Below are positions 9,205 to 18,773 of a stretch of 64,000 bases of DNA, one piece after another (the first letter of the stretch is position 1; the number at the start of each line of letters is the position of its first letter). Below the pieces are notes generated by a model that worked only from the letters and a program-made list of their open reading frames with translations, ran no database searches and was not told the DNA's origin. The translations under genes were made by a program, and so were the position numbers. The stretch covers positions 496,001 to 560,000 of the forward strand of contig CAWGMT010000011.1 of the NCBI GenBank assembly GCA_963823675.1. The letters are read 5' to 3'. Source of the DNA: CAWGMT01 sp963823675 (lineage in GTDB: Bacteria; Planctomycetota; Planctomycetia; Isosphaerales; Isosphaeraceae).

Positions 9205-9682
9205 TCGGTCTCCGCATCAAGATGCATTTCGCTTCACGGACGGTCCTGTGCGATTTCACGTGCGCACGACGAACCGCATCTCTATGCATCGGCTGGATCG
9301 GGCCCTGAACTTGAGCGATCGGCAAGATACTCGACCAGGTTGGCGGCGTAAATCAAGGAGGTTCGAGAGGTAGGAAGCCATGGGAAGGCACGAACTGAGG
9401 CATGGTTGAACCCCCGGATCGTGGGGGGGTAACGGTAGCGGCGCGCCTGGGGTCGAGCTGACGACAGCCAGCGCACCCCCAGCACCGGCCAAGACGATGG
9501 GACGAAGAGCGGGATTTCCCCCAAAATTCGCGATGCTGGAATCGACCGAACCTCAAGGCCTATCGCCGGGTTGGCAAAATGCATCTCGTGGCGCTGGCCT
9601 ACAGTCGGGTTGACAGTCCCTGTGGAGATCGGTTATATCGCGGGAGTTATGGTAGGGCGGACACCCGATCACGTTCCGTAGC

Positions 9683-9722
9683 CGTCGCGCTCCGCATGAC
9701 GGAACATCACGCGGAGCGTGAT
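9683..9722. repeat. Paired hairpin unit (copy 1)
   Basis: There are two adjacent short palindromes: an imperfect one at 9683-9699, and ATCACGC-GGA-GCGTGAT at 9706-9722. The same arrangement recurs at 10003-10041, about 320 bp downstream. The stems resemble REP-type elements. Confidence 0.6.
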
Positions 9723-10002
9723 GATTACAAAGAGCGATATTGACCGAAGTTACGAGCGTATCAGGGATGGCGCGGCCGCAGCGGGGAGAACACCGGTTCA
9801 CGGAGGAACCGGCCCCCGCAGCTCCAATTCTCCGAGACTTACCCCCACGTCGGTCGATCCTGTCATCCCAATCGCCGGTCACATCGATCTGGGCGCAGTA
9901 CCGTGATCTGGGCTGATCAGAGCAAGGGCGGTTTCACCGGCCGGAATCGACGCCGGGTTCGGTGTGGTCTGCTCTCTCTGAGAGCCGCCAATTGCAGGCG
10001 TC

Positions 10003-10041
10003 GTCACGCTTTCCGTGACGGATCATCACGCGGAGCGTGAT
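10003..10041. repeat. Paired hairpin unit (copy 2)
   Basis: GTCACGC-TTT-CCGTGAC (10003-10019, stem with one irregularity) is followed by the same ATCACGC...GCGTGAT palindrome (10025-10041) as in copy 1. Confidence 0.6.
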
Positions 10042-10156
10042 CACTACGCAAATCTAACGACAGCGGCTGGAAGTCCGGCGGGCGTTGATCGAGCCGGCCC
10101 CACGATGGCGAGGCCAAGACGCCCGTGGGTCCGATCTAGTTGAGGAGGGCGGAGCC

Positions 10157-11577
10157 ATGGGGTCGGAGCTTGGAGCGCCGGTCATACCGAAGCCGAGGCG
10201 GGCGCTGCACGCGCAGTACCTGCCCGTGTCCGAGGAACCTGAACCGCGCCCCCAGAACACCGGCCTCTATCCCGGCGAGCCGGAGCAATGCCGCCGCAGC
10301 GTGCGGCCATTTCTTGGCACCTTCGCGCACCTTCTGCTGCTTTTCGCGGTTTTCAAAGTGTATCGGATCGAGGAGCGCGCGTTCCAGGGCCGGGCGTTCC
10401 AGACGCTGGTGGCGCTTGCGCTTCTGGCGCTTCCGTTTCATTACCTCGCCCCGTACCGCTTCAAGAAGCCTCTCTTCGTAGCGATCTCCGTGTTCGGCCT
10501 CTTCTGGGTCTTCGGCAGCCAGGTTGCGCTCGTCGTGCTGGCGCTTGCCGCGCTTTTGATCGGAATCTGCTTCCTGCCGATTCCATGGATTGCCCGCGTC
10601 TCGATCGCGGCGGCGCTGGCGGCGGCCATAGCCTGGGGACGGGCCGCGATCACCCAATCCCTGGTCCCCGGCAACGTCTGGCCCATCATCGCCTCGATGT
10701 TCATGTTCCGCCTGATCGTTTATCTCTACGAATTGAAACATGCCAAGGAGCGCGAATCGCTCATCGACACGCTCGGGTATTTCTTCTTGCTTCCCAACTA
10801 TTGTTTCATGCATTTCCCGGTGGTCGATTACCGGACCATGCAGCGAAGCTACTTCGCCGCCGACGTCCATGCCATGCAGCGGCGCGGACTGCAGATGATG
10901 TTCCGCGGCACGATGCATCTCCTTTGCTATCGTCTGGTCTATCACGAGCTATTAATTTCGCCCACGCGGGTGCACGACCTGCTCAGCCTCGCCGGCTATA
11001 TCGTCTGCAATTACTTGCTTTACCTTCAGGTATCGGGTCAGTTCCACATCGCCTGCGGCATGCTCCATCTCTTCGGCTTCCAGCTTCCCGAGACCCACCA
11101 CCTTTACCTGCTCGCCACGGGCTTCACCGATTACTGGCGCCGGATCAACATTTACTGGAAAGATTTTATGATCCGGATTGTCTTCAACCCCGTGGTCTTT
11201 CGGCTCAAACGATGGCCGCAGCCGTTGGCCCTGGCCACGGCGACGTTGTCGGTCTTCGCGGCGACCTGGCTCTTGCACGCCTACCAGTCTTACTGGCTGC
11301 GGGCGACCTGGGGCTTCACTGTGCCGGATGCGCTTTTCTGGGGAATCCTGGGCGCCTTGGTCTTGGTGAACGTCCAGTTCGATGCGCGGGGAGCGCGGCG
11401 CGCGCCCGGCCGCGCAATTCCTGTCCGGGAACGGCCTGGACGCCGTGGAGACTGGGAACCCGCGCGATCAAGGTCGTGGCCATGTTCATTGCGGTTTCCG
11501 TGCTCTGGTCTCTCTGGTCGAGCCCCAGCTTGTCGGCTTGGTTTGAATTGATTCACCGTGGCATCCATGGATCATGA
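10157..11577 (+). CDS. MBOAT-family membrane O-acyltransferase (DltB/AlgI-like), frameshifted near the C-terminus
   Basis: A polytopic membrane protein of ~470 residues. The MBOAT signature region is clear: TDYWRRINIYWKDFMIRIVFNPV, then ATWLLHAYQSYWLR with the presumed catalytic His. The family moves acyl groups across or at the membrane onto extracellular polymers. The ATG at 10157 is chosen because GAGGAGG lies at 10142-10148. After VNVQFDARG (~11390) the current frame becomes Arg/Pro-rich. A sister frame gives a proper final TM segment (VVAMFIAVSVLWSLW) and stops at 11577, so one shift near 11400-11450 is likely. That end overlaps the next gene's start by 20 nt, consistent with an operon with the two SGNH genes. 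Confidence 0.85.
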
Positions 11578-12814
11578 AGTGATGATGATCAGGCAGTCGC
11601 TCGCGATGGTCGTGATCCTGGCGTGGGGACTCTTGCCGGACGGGCTTGCCGGCGATGGATCGTCGCGGCTGCGCGACAGCATGAAGAGCAACCTGTTCAA
11701 TCGAACTGACCTCGAACGGATCGAGCGTGGCTATTACGAGCGGTTGATCGCCGCCGGCCGCCGGCTTGATGACCTGGGCGACGTTCCCGGCTTGCGGATC
11801 CGGTCGAAGAGCGGCGCAACCTGGTCGGTCCCGGTCGAGGAGGCACCGCTGATCGTGCGGGTTGACGACCTGCGCGAGGTGGTGCTCTTGCCAGACGATG
11901 TCGAGGTGAAAGGGGGCGTGTCCTGGCGCACGAATGCCCAGGGAATGCGCGACCGCTCCTACTCGACCGAGAAGCCCGCCGGGACATTTCGCATCGCGCT
12001 CGTGGGCGATTCCATCGGCGCCGGCTGGGGGGTCGATGTCGAGGAAAGGTTCGAATCGATTCTGGAGCAGACCTGGAACGCGCGCTCGCAAAGCGCGAAG
12101 GGGCCGACGGTCGAGATTCTCAATTGCGCTGTTCCGGGTCACGCACCGGGTCAGCGGTGGGACCACTTCAGCCGGATTGGCTGGCCGATGCACCCCGATC
12201 TGGTGATCTGCGAGTTGACCGCGGCGGATGCCGGTTGGGATGAGCGGCGGCTTCGTTTTCTGCTGGCCAGGGGGCTGGCGTGGGATTCGCCGATTTACCA
12301 CGAAGCCCTGGTCTCCTCGGGGGTCAAGCCGCTCGGAAGTCCGGATGAGTACAAGCGGGCGCTCCGGCCCCGGCACTGGGAAATCCTGGGCGAAGTCTAT
12401 GCGACCATGGCCAGGGACTGTCGAGATCGGGGCGTGCCGATTATCTGGGTTTTGATCCCCCGCATCGGCCGGCCCGGCGATGCACCCGAGAAGCAGGCAC
12501 TCTTGCAAACTGCCCGGGGCGCCGGCTTTTCGTGCGTGGTTGACGTGACCAGCGCCTACGACGGCGCCGAGGCGGCCGGTCTAGCGGTCTCGTCCCTTGA
12601 TTTCCATCCCAACGCCCTTGGGCATGCGCTCTTGGCCCGCCGGCTCGATGGCGCCCTGTCCACGCTGCCCGAGCTTTGCCATCTCTGGAAGGCGTCGAGT
12701 GGCCGGGCTTCCAGTTGGGCTCCAGTCAGTGATCAGGAAACCAGCGGTCACGTCCCACGCGCCGGGGTAGCAGTCGCGGCTCCCAAGACGTCGCCGGGAG
12801 CCGCATTAAAATGA
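11558..12814 (+). CDS. SGNH/GDSL hydrolase-like protein (AlgJ/DltD-type partner)
   Basis: 418 residues from a GTG at 11558; ATG codons at 11567 and 11582-11585 are alternatives, the later ones giving a cleaner signal sequence (SLAMVVILAWGLLPDGLAG). Block I is IALVGDSIGAGWGV with the nucleophilic Ser. Block V is SLDFHPNALGH with the Asp-x-x-His pair. Such proteins act outside the cytoplasmic membrane as the acetyl/acyl-transfer or esterase partner of an MBOAT protein. It overlaps the MBOAT end and shares ATGA with the next SGNH gene. The substrate is unknown. Confidence 0.82.
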   Translation: MASMDHEVMMIRQSLAMVVILAWGLLPDGLAGDGSSRLRDSMKSNLFNRTDLERIERGYYERLIAAGRRLDDLGDVPGLRIRSKSGATWSVPVEEAPLIVRVDDLREVVLLPDDVEVKGGVSWRTNAQGMRDRSYSTEKPAGTFRIALVGDSIGAGWGVDVEERFESILEQTWNARSQSAKGPTVEILNCAVPGHAPGQRWDHFSRIGWPMHPDLVICELTAADAGWDERRLRFLLARGLAWDSPIYHEALVSSGVKPLGSPDEYKRALRPRHWEILGEVYATMARDCRDRGVPIIWVLIPRIGRPGDAPEKQALLQTARGAGFSCVVDVTSAYDGAEAAGLAVSSLDFHPNALGHALLARRLDGALSTLPELCHLWKASSGRASSWAPVSDQETSGHVPRAGVAVAAPKTSPGAALK

Positions 12815-14010
12815 CCACGACCCAACCGACAAGTGTTGCGGTGACCAGGGCCGGCATGCTTCAGTGCATTCTGCTCCTTTTGGCCACGATGGTTCCCTGG
12901 CCGGCCGATTGGGACAAGCTCCGGAGCATGATCGACAGCACCCGCTCGCCCGAATTCAATCGGGCCGAGCGCGAAGGGCATGCGGCCGGCTACTACGAGG
13001 GCTTGATCGGTGGGATTGCGAACCGGGAGGGAACGCGCGGTGAGCAATCCCTCCGGCTGCTCGGCAAGCCAGACGGATGGGTGCGTTTTCAGGAGGCCGA
13101 CGTCGTCCATTACCTCGAAGAAGATTTCCTCCAGTTCGAGCTCAGGCCGCTGGTCGAGCGCGTGCTCTTCGGTCAGCCGTTCGTGACCAACGCGTATGGC
13201 ATGCACGACGATCCGATCACCGTCAAGAAGCCTGCCGAGAGCTTCCGAATCGCCTTTCTCGGCTCTTCGATGGACATGGGTTGGGGCGTGAGATTCCAGG
13301 ATACGTACATCAATCGGTTTCAAGAATGGCTGAACGAGCATGCGGGGCGCCAGGGGCTTTCGCCGCGCCGTCGGTTCGAAGTCCTGAATTTCGCCGTGGC
13401 GGCCTACAGCCCATTGCAGCGGCTCGACACCCTGAAGCGCAAAGTGCTCGCGTTTCATCCCGACCTGGTGATCTACTCGGCGACCACTCTCGACATCCGA
13501 CTGATGGAAATTCACCTGTGCGACTTGTTCCGCAAGCGGGTCGATTTGAAGTATGGCTTCGTGCGCGACGTCGTCGCCCGGGCAGGGGTCTGCGACGAAG
13601 ATACGCGGCTGGATCAGGAGGGAGAAATGCCGAACAAGGTCGGCCTCAAGAACAAGCTGCGACCTTACTACTGGGGACTCTATGACACGACGTTGGGCGA
13701 GATCGCGGCCGACTGCCGGTCTAGGGATGTGCCGTTATTGATGGTTATTATTCCGCGCGTCGGCAAGGCGGACGCCCCCGGTGCGCGTGCCGAACCGGTG
13801 GCCCGGCTGAAGGCCGTCGCGGCTCATAACGGACTGACGGTTCTGGATCTGACCGCGAGCTTCGATCGCTTTGACCCGACGCAGCTCGAAATCGCCGCCT
13901 GGGACGACCATCCCAACACCAAGGGCCACCGGCGGCTCTTCCTCACACTGGCTAAAGCGGTGGTCGAGAACCCGGATTTATATGAGCTGCTGTTCCCCCG
14001 TAAGAGATAG
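12811..14010 (+). CDS. Second SGNH/GDSL hydrolase-like protein
   Basis: 399 residues, beginning at an ATG that overlaps the previous stop (ATGA), so probably translationally coupled. An N-terminal hydrophobic stretch (MLQCILLLLATMVPWPAD) suggests a signal anchor. Block I is IAFLGSSMDMGWGV: Ser is kept but the Asp of GDS is Ser. Block V is WDDHPNTKGH. Similarity to the preceding protein in layout (the NRxxxERxxYYEGLI opening, the FVTNAYGMHDD segment against RTNAQGMRD) indicates an ancient duplication. The changed block I may mean altered or partner-dependent activity. Confidence 0.8.
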   Translation: MTTTQPTSVAVTRAGMLQCILLLLATMVPWPADWDKLRSMIDSTRSPEFNRAEREGHAAGYYEGLIGGIANREGTRGEQSLRLLGKPDGWVRFQEADVVHYLEEDFLQFELRPLVERVLFGQPFVTNAYGMHDDPITVKKPAESFRIAFLGSSMDMGWGVRFQDTYINRFQEWLNEHAGRQGLSPRRRFEVLNFAVAAYSPLQRLDTLKRKVLAFHPDLVIYSATTLDIRLMEIHLCDLFRKRVDLKYGFVRDVVARAGVCDEDTRLDQEGEMPNKVGLKNKLRPYYWGLYDTTLGEIAADCRSRDVPLLMVIIPRVGKADAPGARAEPVARLKAVAAHNGLTVLDLTASFDRFDPTQLEIAAWDDHPNTKGHRRLFLTLAKAVVENPDLYELLFPRKR

Positions 14011-14021
14011 GTCAGGCGCCG

Positions 14022-15660
14022 ATGGATGAACGACATTTAAGCCAATTGCTCGATGACGCCGCTTCTCGGCGTCCGGATCATCCGGCTGTCGAGGACGAGC
14101 ACGGCCGCGTGCTCACCTATGCCGCACTTTGGCGCGGCGCGGATCGCCTGGCCACCCGGCTGGCCCGGTGGGGGGTTGGACGGGGTGACCGGGTCGGCCT
14201 GTGGCTCCCCAAGAGTCTCGAAGCCGTGACAGCGATTCACGGCGTTCTGCGCATGGGTGCGTCGTACGTGCCCGTTGACCCGACGGGACCAGTTGTCCGC
14301 GGCGTGAACATCCTGGGAGCCAGCGGCGTCAAGGCGGCCATTGTCTCCGCCGATCTGGCGACGGACTTGCACACGGTCTGGTCGGGCCCCGGCCCCCGGC
14401 CGCGCTTGATCGTCGTCGACGGTCATACCACGCAATCGGGTGGCGCCCTCGGCGAAATCGGACCTCGGGACGGCTCGGCGGCCTTGATCGAGTCCGGCGA
14501 TGCCGCGTGGCCCGAGGTCATGGCCGATTGCCGCGCCAGCGCCTCTCTTGCCGAACCGCGCGGCCGACGACCTGGCCTATGTCCTGTTCACGTCGGGATC
14601 GACGGGTAAGCCCAAAGGTGTGATGCTATCGCACGCCAATGCCTTCACTTTTCTCGATTGGTGCGACGAAGCGCTCGGTCCATGGCGGGCCGACGACCGC
14701 TTCGCCTCGCACGCGCCCTTTCATTTCGATCTCTCTGTGTTCGACCTCTTTGCCTCTTGCTCGAGCGCGACGACTCTGGTTTTGATTGGAGAGGTGCTGG
14801 GCAAAGACCCGAGCGGGCTCGCCGACTTTCTCCGAAACGAGCGGATCAGCGTCTGGTATTCGTCGCCGTCGATCCTCTCGATGTTGACCCAGACCGGCAC
14901 CCTGGAACGCCTCGATATCAACCCGCCCCGGCTGGTGCTTTTTGCCGGCGAGGTGTTTCCCATCGCGGCCTTGCGCCGACTGCGCGCCATCTGGCCGCGT
15001 GCCGCGATGTGGAACCTCTACGGTCCGACTGAAACGAACGTCTGCACGGCGTATCCGATTCCGGCGGTGATTCCCGCAAATCAAACCGAGGCTTTTCCGA
15101 TCGGGCGGGTCTGCAAACCGCTTCGCGCCCGCGTTGTGGAGGAGTCCGGCCGCGACGTCGCGCCGGGCCATAAGGGCGAGCTGATCGTGGCGGGCCCCGG
15201 GGTCATGCGCGGCTACTTCGGTCAGCACGAGCTGACGCAGGCCGCTTTCTTCGTGGAGGACGACGGCACGCGCTGGTACCGTACCGGCGACGTGGTTCAC
15301 GACGCGGGCGATGGCTGTTTCCACTTTCATGGCCGTCGCGATCGGATGGTCAAGAAGCGCGGTTATCGCATCGAGCTGGGAGAGATCGAGTCGGCTCTCT
15401 ATCGCCACGACGGCGTCAACCGCGCCGGCGTGGTGGCCCAACCGGGTGAAGAAGGGGTCTCGATCACGGCGTTCGTGGCGCTGAAGCCAAGCCAGAGAAA
15501 GTCGATCATCGCCATGAAGCGGCATTGCATTCAATACCTGCCGAATTACATGATCCCGGATCAGATCACGTTTCTCGACCAACTGCCGGCGACCTCGACC
15601 AACAAGGTCGATTATCAGAGTTTGAAGGCCCTGGCTCTCAAGGAAGGACCACGCCCGTGA
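14022..15660 (+). CDS. AMP-forming acyl/amino-acid adenylating ligase (DltA-like), frameshifted
   Basis: An ANL-superfamily adenylation enzyme of ~545 residues. The first frame covers the N-terminal lobe (LTYAALWRGADRLATRLARWGVGRGDRVGLWLP) to about 14540. The second frame carries YVLFTSGSTGKPKGV (phosphate loop), YGPTETN, the YRTGD Asp and the RGYRIELGEIE hinge, with the C-terminal catalytic Lys in STNKVDY. One shift within 14530-14550 joins them. It would activate an acyl or amino-acid group as adenylate for a carrier; no carrier-protein domain or separate acyl-carrier gene is visible. It lies 11 nt after the second SGNH gene. Confidence 0.85.
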
Positions 15661-16682
15661 CACGAAGAATCGTGCTCGTGCGACAGACTCTTCGCCGGAT
15701 CTGGAGCTGGAAGTTCGTCTTCTACGAACTTTTGCTGCCCGCGCTCTGCGCGCTGGGCCCACGCCCGGGCGACGCGGTACTGGGCTACATCGGCTGGTTG
15801 GCAATCTCGCTTCGGCCTCGGTCCAAAAGACTTATTCACTCCAGTCTACGCCATACCTCGGTTGCGCTCGACGCCGACTGGTCGATCGAAGCGACCTGGC
15901 CGGCGCTGGCGGCCAACACGGCCCGGTTCCTGGCGCGTGATTATCCGCTGGATGGTCAAACTGATGAGGACGTGCTGGCTCGATTCGACGTCCACGGTTA
16001 CGAACGACTTCAGACCGCGCTGGTTGATGGGCGGGGCGCGATTCTGGTCGGCAGCCATCTTGGGGCCCATATTGCGGGGGTTCACTGGCTGTTTCGCCGC
16101 GGGATTCCGCTCCGGCTCTTAGTCCAGAGGCCGCGCCATGTTTCGCGCACGCTGGATCGCCACTTCGATGCGGGCGGCCCTCATCCTCAGGCGGAGCTGT
16201 TCCTGCGGCGGGACCTGTCCCGCGCAGTAGCCGTCGAGCGCATCTTCCGCGCACGGTCGGCGCTGCGAGACGGCCTGGCGATTTACTTGAACGGCGACAT
16301 TCCCTGGACCGGCCCCAACACCTGTGCGGGCTCGCTCCTGGGTTATCCCCAGCACTTACTGGCGATCTGGACCGAACTCGCGGTTCTCACCGGCGCCCCG
16401 GTTTTTCTCGTCTTCTGCACCCATCAGCCTGGCGGGCGGTTCGCGCTCGAGATGGAAGCCATTGGGCGACTTCGACCGGGAGAGGAAGAAGCGGCGGTCG
16501 CCGACTACCTCAAGCAACTCGAAGCGCGGATTGCGACCTGCCCGGCCGATGCCGTCGCTCACCTGCTCTGGCCGTGCTACCGGTCGCCAGCCCCGGTTAC
16601 CTCACCTTCAGGAACCCTGCGCCGCAGACGAAATAGTCTGATGAGGCTTGGCACACGGAAATCTTCGGGAGGCCGCGGCTGA
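15657..16682 (+). CDS. LpxL/HtrB-like lysophospholipid acyltransferase family protein
   Basis: 341 residues from a GTG that overlaps the ligase stop (GTGA), with AAGGAAGG upstream, so translationally coupled. The family is indicated by an N-terminal membrane-proximal region, GRGAILVGSHLGAHIAGVHW (the His-x4 acyltransferase box region), RGIPLRLLVQRPRH and LAIYLNGDIPW. LpxL-type enzymes acylate lipid A or related glycolipids. In this cluster the protein more probably acts on a lipid or polymer intermediate. The canonical HxxxxD box is degenerate (HLGAHI), so activity is uncertain. Confidence 0.72.
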   Translation: MTRRIVLVRQTLRRIWSWKFVFYELLLPALCALGPRPGDAVLGYIGWLAISLRPRSKRLIHSSLRHTSVALDADWSIEATWPALAANTARFLARDYPLDGQTDEDVLARFDVHGYERLQTALVDGRGAILVGSHLGAHIAGVHWLFRRGIPLRLLVQRPRHVSRTLDRHFDAGGPHPQAELFLRRDLSRAVAVERIFRARSALRDGLAIYLNGDIPWTGPNTCAGSLLGYPQHLLAIWTELAVLTGAPVFLVFCTHQPGGRFALEMEAIGRLRPGEEEAAVADYLKQLEARIATCPADAVAHLLWPCYRSPAPVTSPSGTLRRRRNSLMRLGTRKSSGGRG

Positions 16683-16710
16683 CTCCCTGATCGCAGGCCC
16701 GCCTACCGGT

Positions 16711-17121
16711 TCAGTCCGAACGGCCTGATTCCGTGATCGTCCGTGCCCAGTCCATCTTCGCCTTGCTGAGCGGTGGAACGGGGGGCCTGGAATAATTGAG
16801 TCTCAGGTCGAATCGGGCGCGGTTGTAAAGTGCATGAACGAGCGCACGCAGATCCTGCTCGCGTTCAACGTCTTGCGGCAGGAGCGGAATGGGGATTCCG
16901 GGAGTGAGCTGGCGCACGTTGAACGTGAATAGCCTGGCCCGCGGGCGCGTCGCCCCTCGGCTGACGAGGATCCGATCAGGCGCGATGCGAGGCACCAGTT
17001 CGTCCCGGACCGCCGTGACCAAGCTGTTATGCACATCCGGCGCTATTGCCGGGTGCTCCAGCCAGGGATCCATGCCGGGAAAGGGCGTCGTATCGGCTGC
17101 ATGATTCTCCGGTCCTCGCAT
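16711..17121 (-). pseudogene. DUF4058 gene with internal deletion
   Basis: 136 codons. The N-terminal DUF4058 hallmark (FPGMDPWLEHPAIAPDVHNSLVTAVRDELVPRIAP) runs almost directly into the C-terminal hallmark (LTPGIPIPLLPQDVE, DLRALVHALYNRARFDLRLNY). The ~100 residues that normally lie between, including the VIEVLSP core, are missing. Compare the nearly complete DUF4058 gene at 3110-3859. The frame is intact, so the deletion happens to be in phase. It is probably non-functional. Confidence 0.75.
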
Positions 17122-17172
17122 CGAGTCCAGGGACGTTGTAATGACCCCCTCCGTGTCTTCGCTGATTTACTC

Positions 17173-17340
17173 TCATTGTTTATTGTGGCGACGTCGAATC
17201 CAGGCGGTCAACTCGCGCACGAAGTCTTGAAGGTCGGACTGCTGGCTCTTCATCGCTCGCCATAAATCGGTGGCCAGCGCCAGTCGAGTGTTGCACGGTC
17301 TGCACAGGAAGATGCCTTGATCTGGTCCTCGGATAGACCT
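17173..17340 (-). pseudogene. Possible gene fragment with zinc-knuckle motif
   Basis: In the 460-bp gap between the DUF4058 remnant and the GNAT toxin one frame reads DQGIFLCRPCNTRLALATDLWRA followed by ~25 charged residues and TGA. The Cys-x2-Cys-Asn-x-Arg pattern recalls the end of an HNH/recombination-endonuclease-VII domain. No start codon with ribosome-binding site was found. Nothing else in 17122-17583 was recognised. Confidence 0.25.
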
Positions 17341-17583
17341 ATCGCCGAACAGTCGTGCGGGCGATCTGAGCTACATTGAAGATCACGCGTTAGTGCCCGA
17401 ACTGCTCTCGGACCTGACGTACTAACTATGCACAGTATGTGCCGAATATCTGTCGAGCGTGGCGACCTACGATGCACGACTGGATGCACCCGTCACTACC
17501 CAACAAAAAATCGCGATCGCGGCCGGAACCCGTCTCGCGAGGTCGTTACGCCGATCCGCCTCTTCGCCCGCCGGAGTGCACCT

Positions 17584-18108
17584 TCATAGCTCGTTCATCA
17601 TTGCCTCCAGGCGCTTCGCACCCAGGAAGAGTCGGTATGGGTAACCGGGAAGTTCCTGGAAGTCCCAGTGTTGATAGAAGGCTTTGGCCGCGTGGTTGAT
17701 GCAGTCGAGGATGACGGCGGTAAAGGCGAACGTCTTGCCGGCCTCGTAGCAGTCGCGGAGGGCCTGGGCGAGCAGAAGTCGGCCGAAGCCTTGACCTTGA
17801 CGATCGATCGCGACGCCGAACCAGGCCAGAACGGCGACTGGCAGCTTCCGCCGCGGCAGATGTTTGGCGACCTCGACGGGCAGATCGCTAAAATCGATCT
17901 GTCCGGTCGCCAGAGTATAATAGCCTGCAATCGCCTCAGTCGCATCCCGGAGAATCTTGGTCGCGGACAGCCGCTTCTCTTGCTGCTGTAGGGCCTTGGT
18001 CGCCAACCAATCGTCAACCTTTTCGTCGCCGCTTCGAAACAATCGCCGCGGATGCTCGCGGCGCAACGGTTCGATTCGGAACCCTGGCGGAAACTGGACG
18101 CCGCTCAC
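17584..18108 (-). CDS. GNAT acetyltransferase toxin (TacT-like)
   Basis: 174 residues. The acetyl-CoA site RQGQGFGRLLLAQAL (the Q/RxxGxG/A motif) and AVLAWFGVAID are typical GNAT features. The N-terminal FRSGDEKVDDWLATKALQQQEKR is characteristic of the TacT/AtaT-type toxins that acetylate aminoacyl-tRNA. It overlaps the DUF1778 antitoxin gene by 4 nt (ATGA), in the usual antitoxin-first order. The conserved C-terminal Tyr needed for catalysis is represented by AFYQHWDF. Confidence 0.87.
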   Translation of the reverse strand: MSGVQFPPGFRIEPLRREHPRRLFRSGDEKVDDWLATKALQQQEKRLSATKILRDATEAIAGYYTLATGQIDFSDLPVEVAKHLPRRKLPVAVLAWFGVAIDRQGQGFGRLLLAQALRDCYEAGKTFAFTAVILDCINHAAKAFYQHWDFQELPGYPYRLFLGAKRLEAMMNEL

Positions 18109-18410
18109 GCGCGACCTCGCATGATCGCGCCCAATCGCCGCTGGGCGTCGGTCAGTTTCGGCGTTTCATTCAGGGCGTTCCAGAATGCGAGCTGTTCTTC
18201 CGGGGTCATCGCCAGGGTCTGTTCGCGAAAGGCGAGCTCCTCTCGTCGCGCCTGCGCGACGGTCACCATACGTACATAATCACTCAAGCTAATGCGACGG
18301 AGCTCAGCGGCCCGGACCAGGCAGGCCTTGCTTTCGGCATCGAGGCGTACCACGAGGGAACCAGCGGGGCGCCGTTTCTTCGACGAACGGGATGTATCGG
18401 TCGTTGCCAT
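18105..18410 (-). CDS. DUF1778 antitoxin (TacA-like)
   Basis: 101 residues from MATTDTSRSS; this start is chosen over one 16 codons upstream because GGAGGTGG precedes it. The ribbon-helix-helix part reads SLVVRLDAESKACLVRAAELRRISLSDYVRMV. The acidic/aromatic C-terminal tail (LAFWNALNETPKLTDAQ) is the part expected to wrap around the GNAT toxin. Such antitoxins also repress their own promoter, which must lie between here and the flhA region. Confidence 0.87.
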   Translation of the reverse strand: MATTDTSRSSKKRRPAGSLVVRLDAESKACLVRAAELRRISLSDYVRMVTVAQARREELAFREQTLAMTPEEQLAFWNALNETPKLTDAQRRLGAIMRGRA

Positions 18411-18493
18411 GGGGCCACCTCCATGGCTCGATTGTATAGCAAATTGCAATACAGTCAAGACGATCGCTGGCTATTTCGGCTCTTTACCCACCA

Positions 18494-18539
18494 GTCAATC
18501 GCTCTGGACAACCACGGTCAATCGCTCTGGACAACCACG
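18494..18539. repeat. Two tandem 23-bp repeats upstream of flhA
   Basis: 18494-18516 and 18517-18539 are identical 23-mers containing CAATCGCTCTGGACAACC. They lie in the 363-bp divergent region between the TA operon and flhA, so they could be operator sites, or simply a recent duplication. Confidence 0.7.
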
Positions 18540-18773
18540 GCCTTTGGCGGTATCGTCCCCCCACACATCTCAAACACACCCTTCGGCCTAATTAGGGATT
18601 TCAGTCTTGCTCCCGATATCTGTCGGGATGGTCGAGCCGGCCCGCGGGGCACGATTCCGTGCGCGGGTGCGGGGCCAGGCACGGATGCCGGGACATATCT
18701 ATTGAGTGCGTGCGCGTCATGGCCGGCGAAGAGCAGTTCCGCACGGCCGCTGCGCCTTATTGAACACAACGAA

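Larger units (their letters stand above)
9205..10156. other. ~950-bp intergenic region without a convincing gene
   Basis: Several open frames of 60-110 codons occur on both strands, but none shows a ribosome-binding site or recognisable protein features. The region contains two paired-hairpin units (9683-9722 and 10003-10041). It ends with the strong ribosome-binding site of the MBOAT gene at 10142-10148 and probably holds the promoter of the 10-16.7 kb cluster. Confidence 0.55.

Noticed and set aside
18590..18625. Possible sigma-28 promoter before flhA (TAGG...CCCGATAT)
   Set aside because: The -10 part resembles GCCGATAA, but the -35 part matches only two of four bases. I do not trust it without transcript data.
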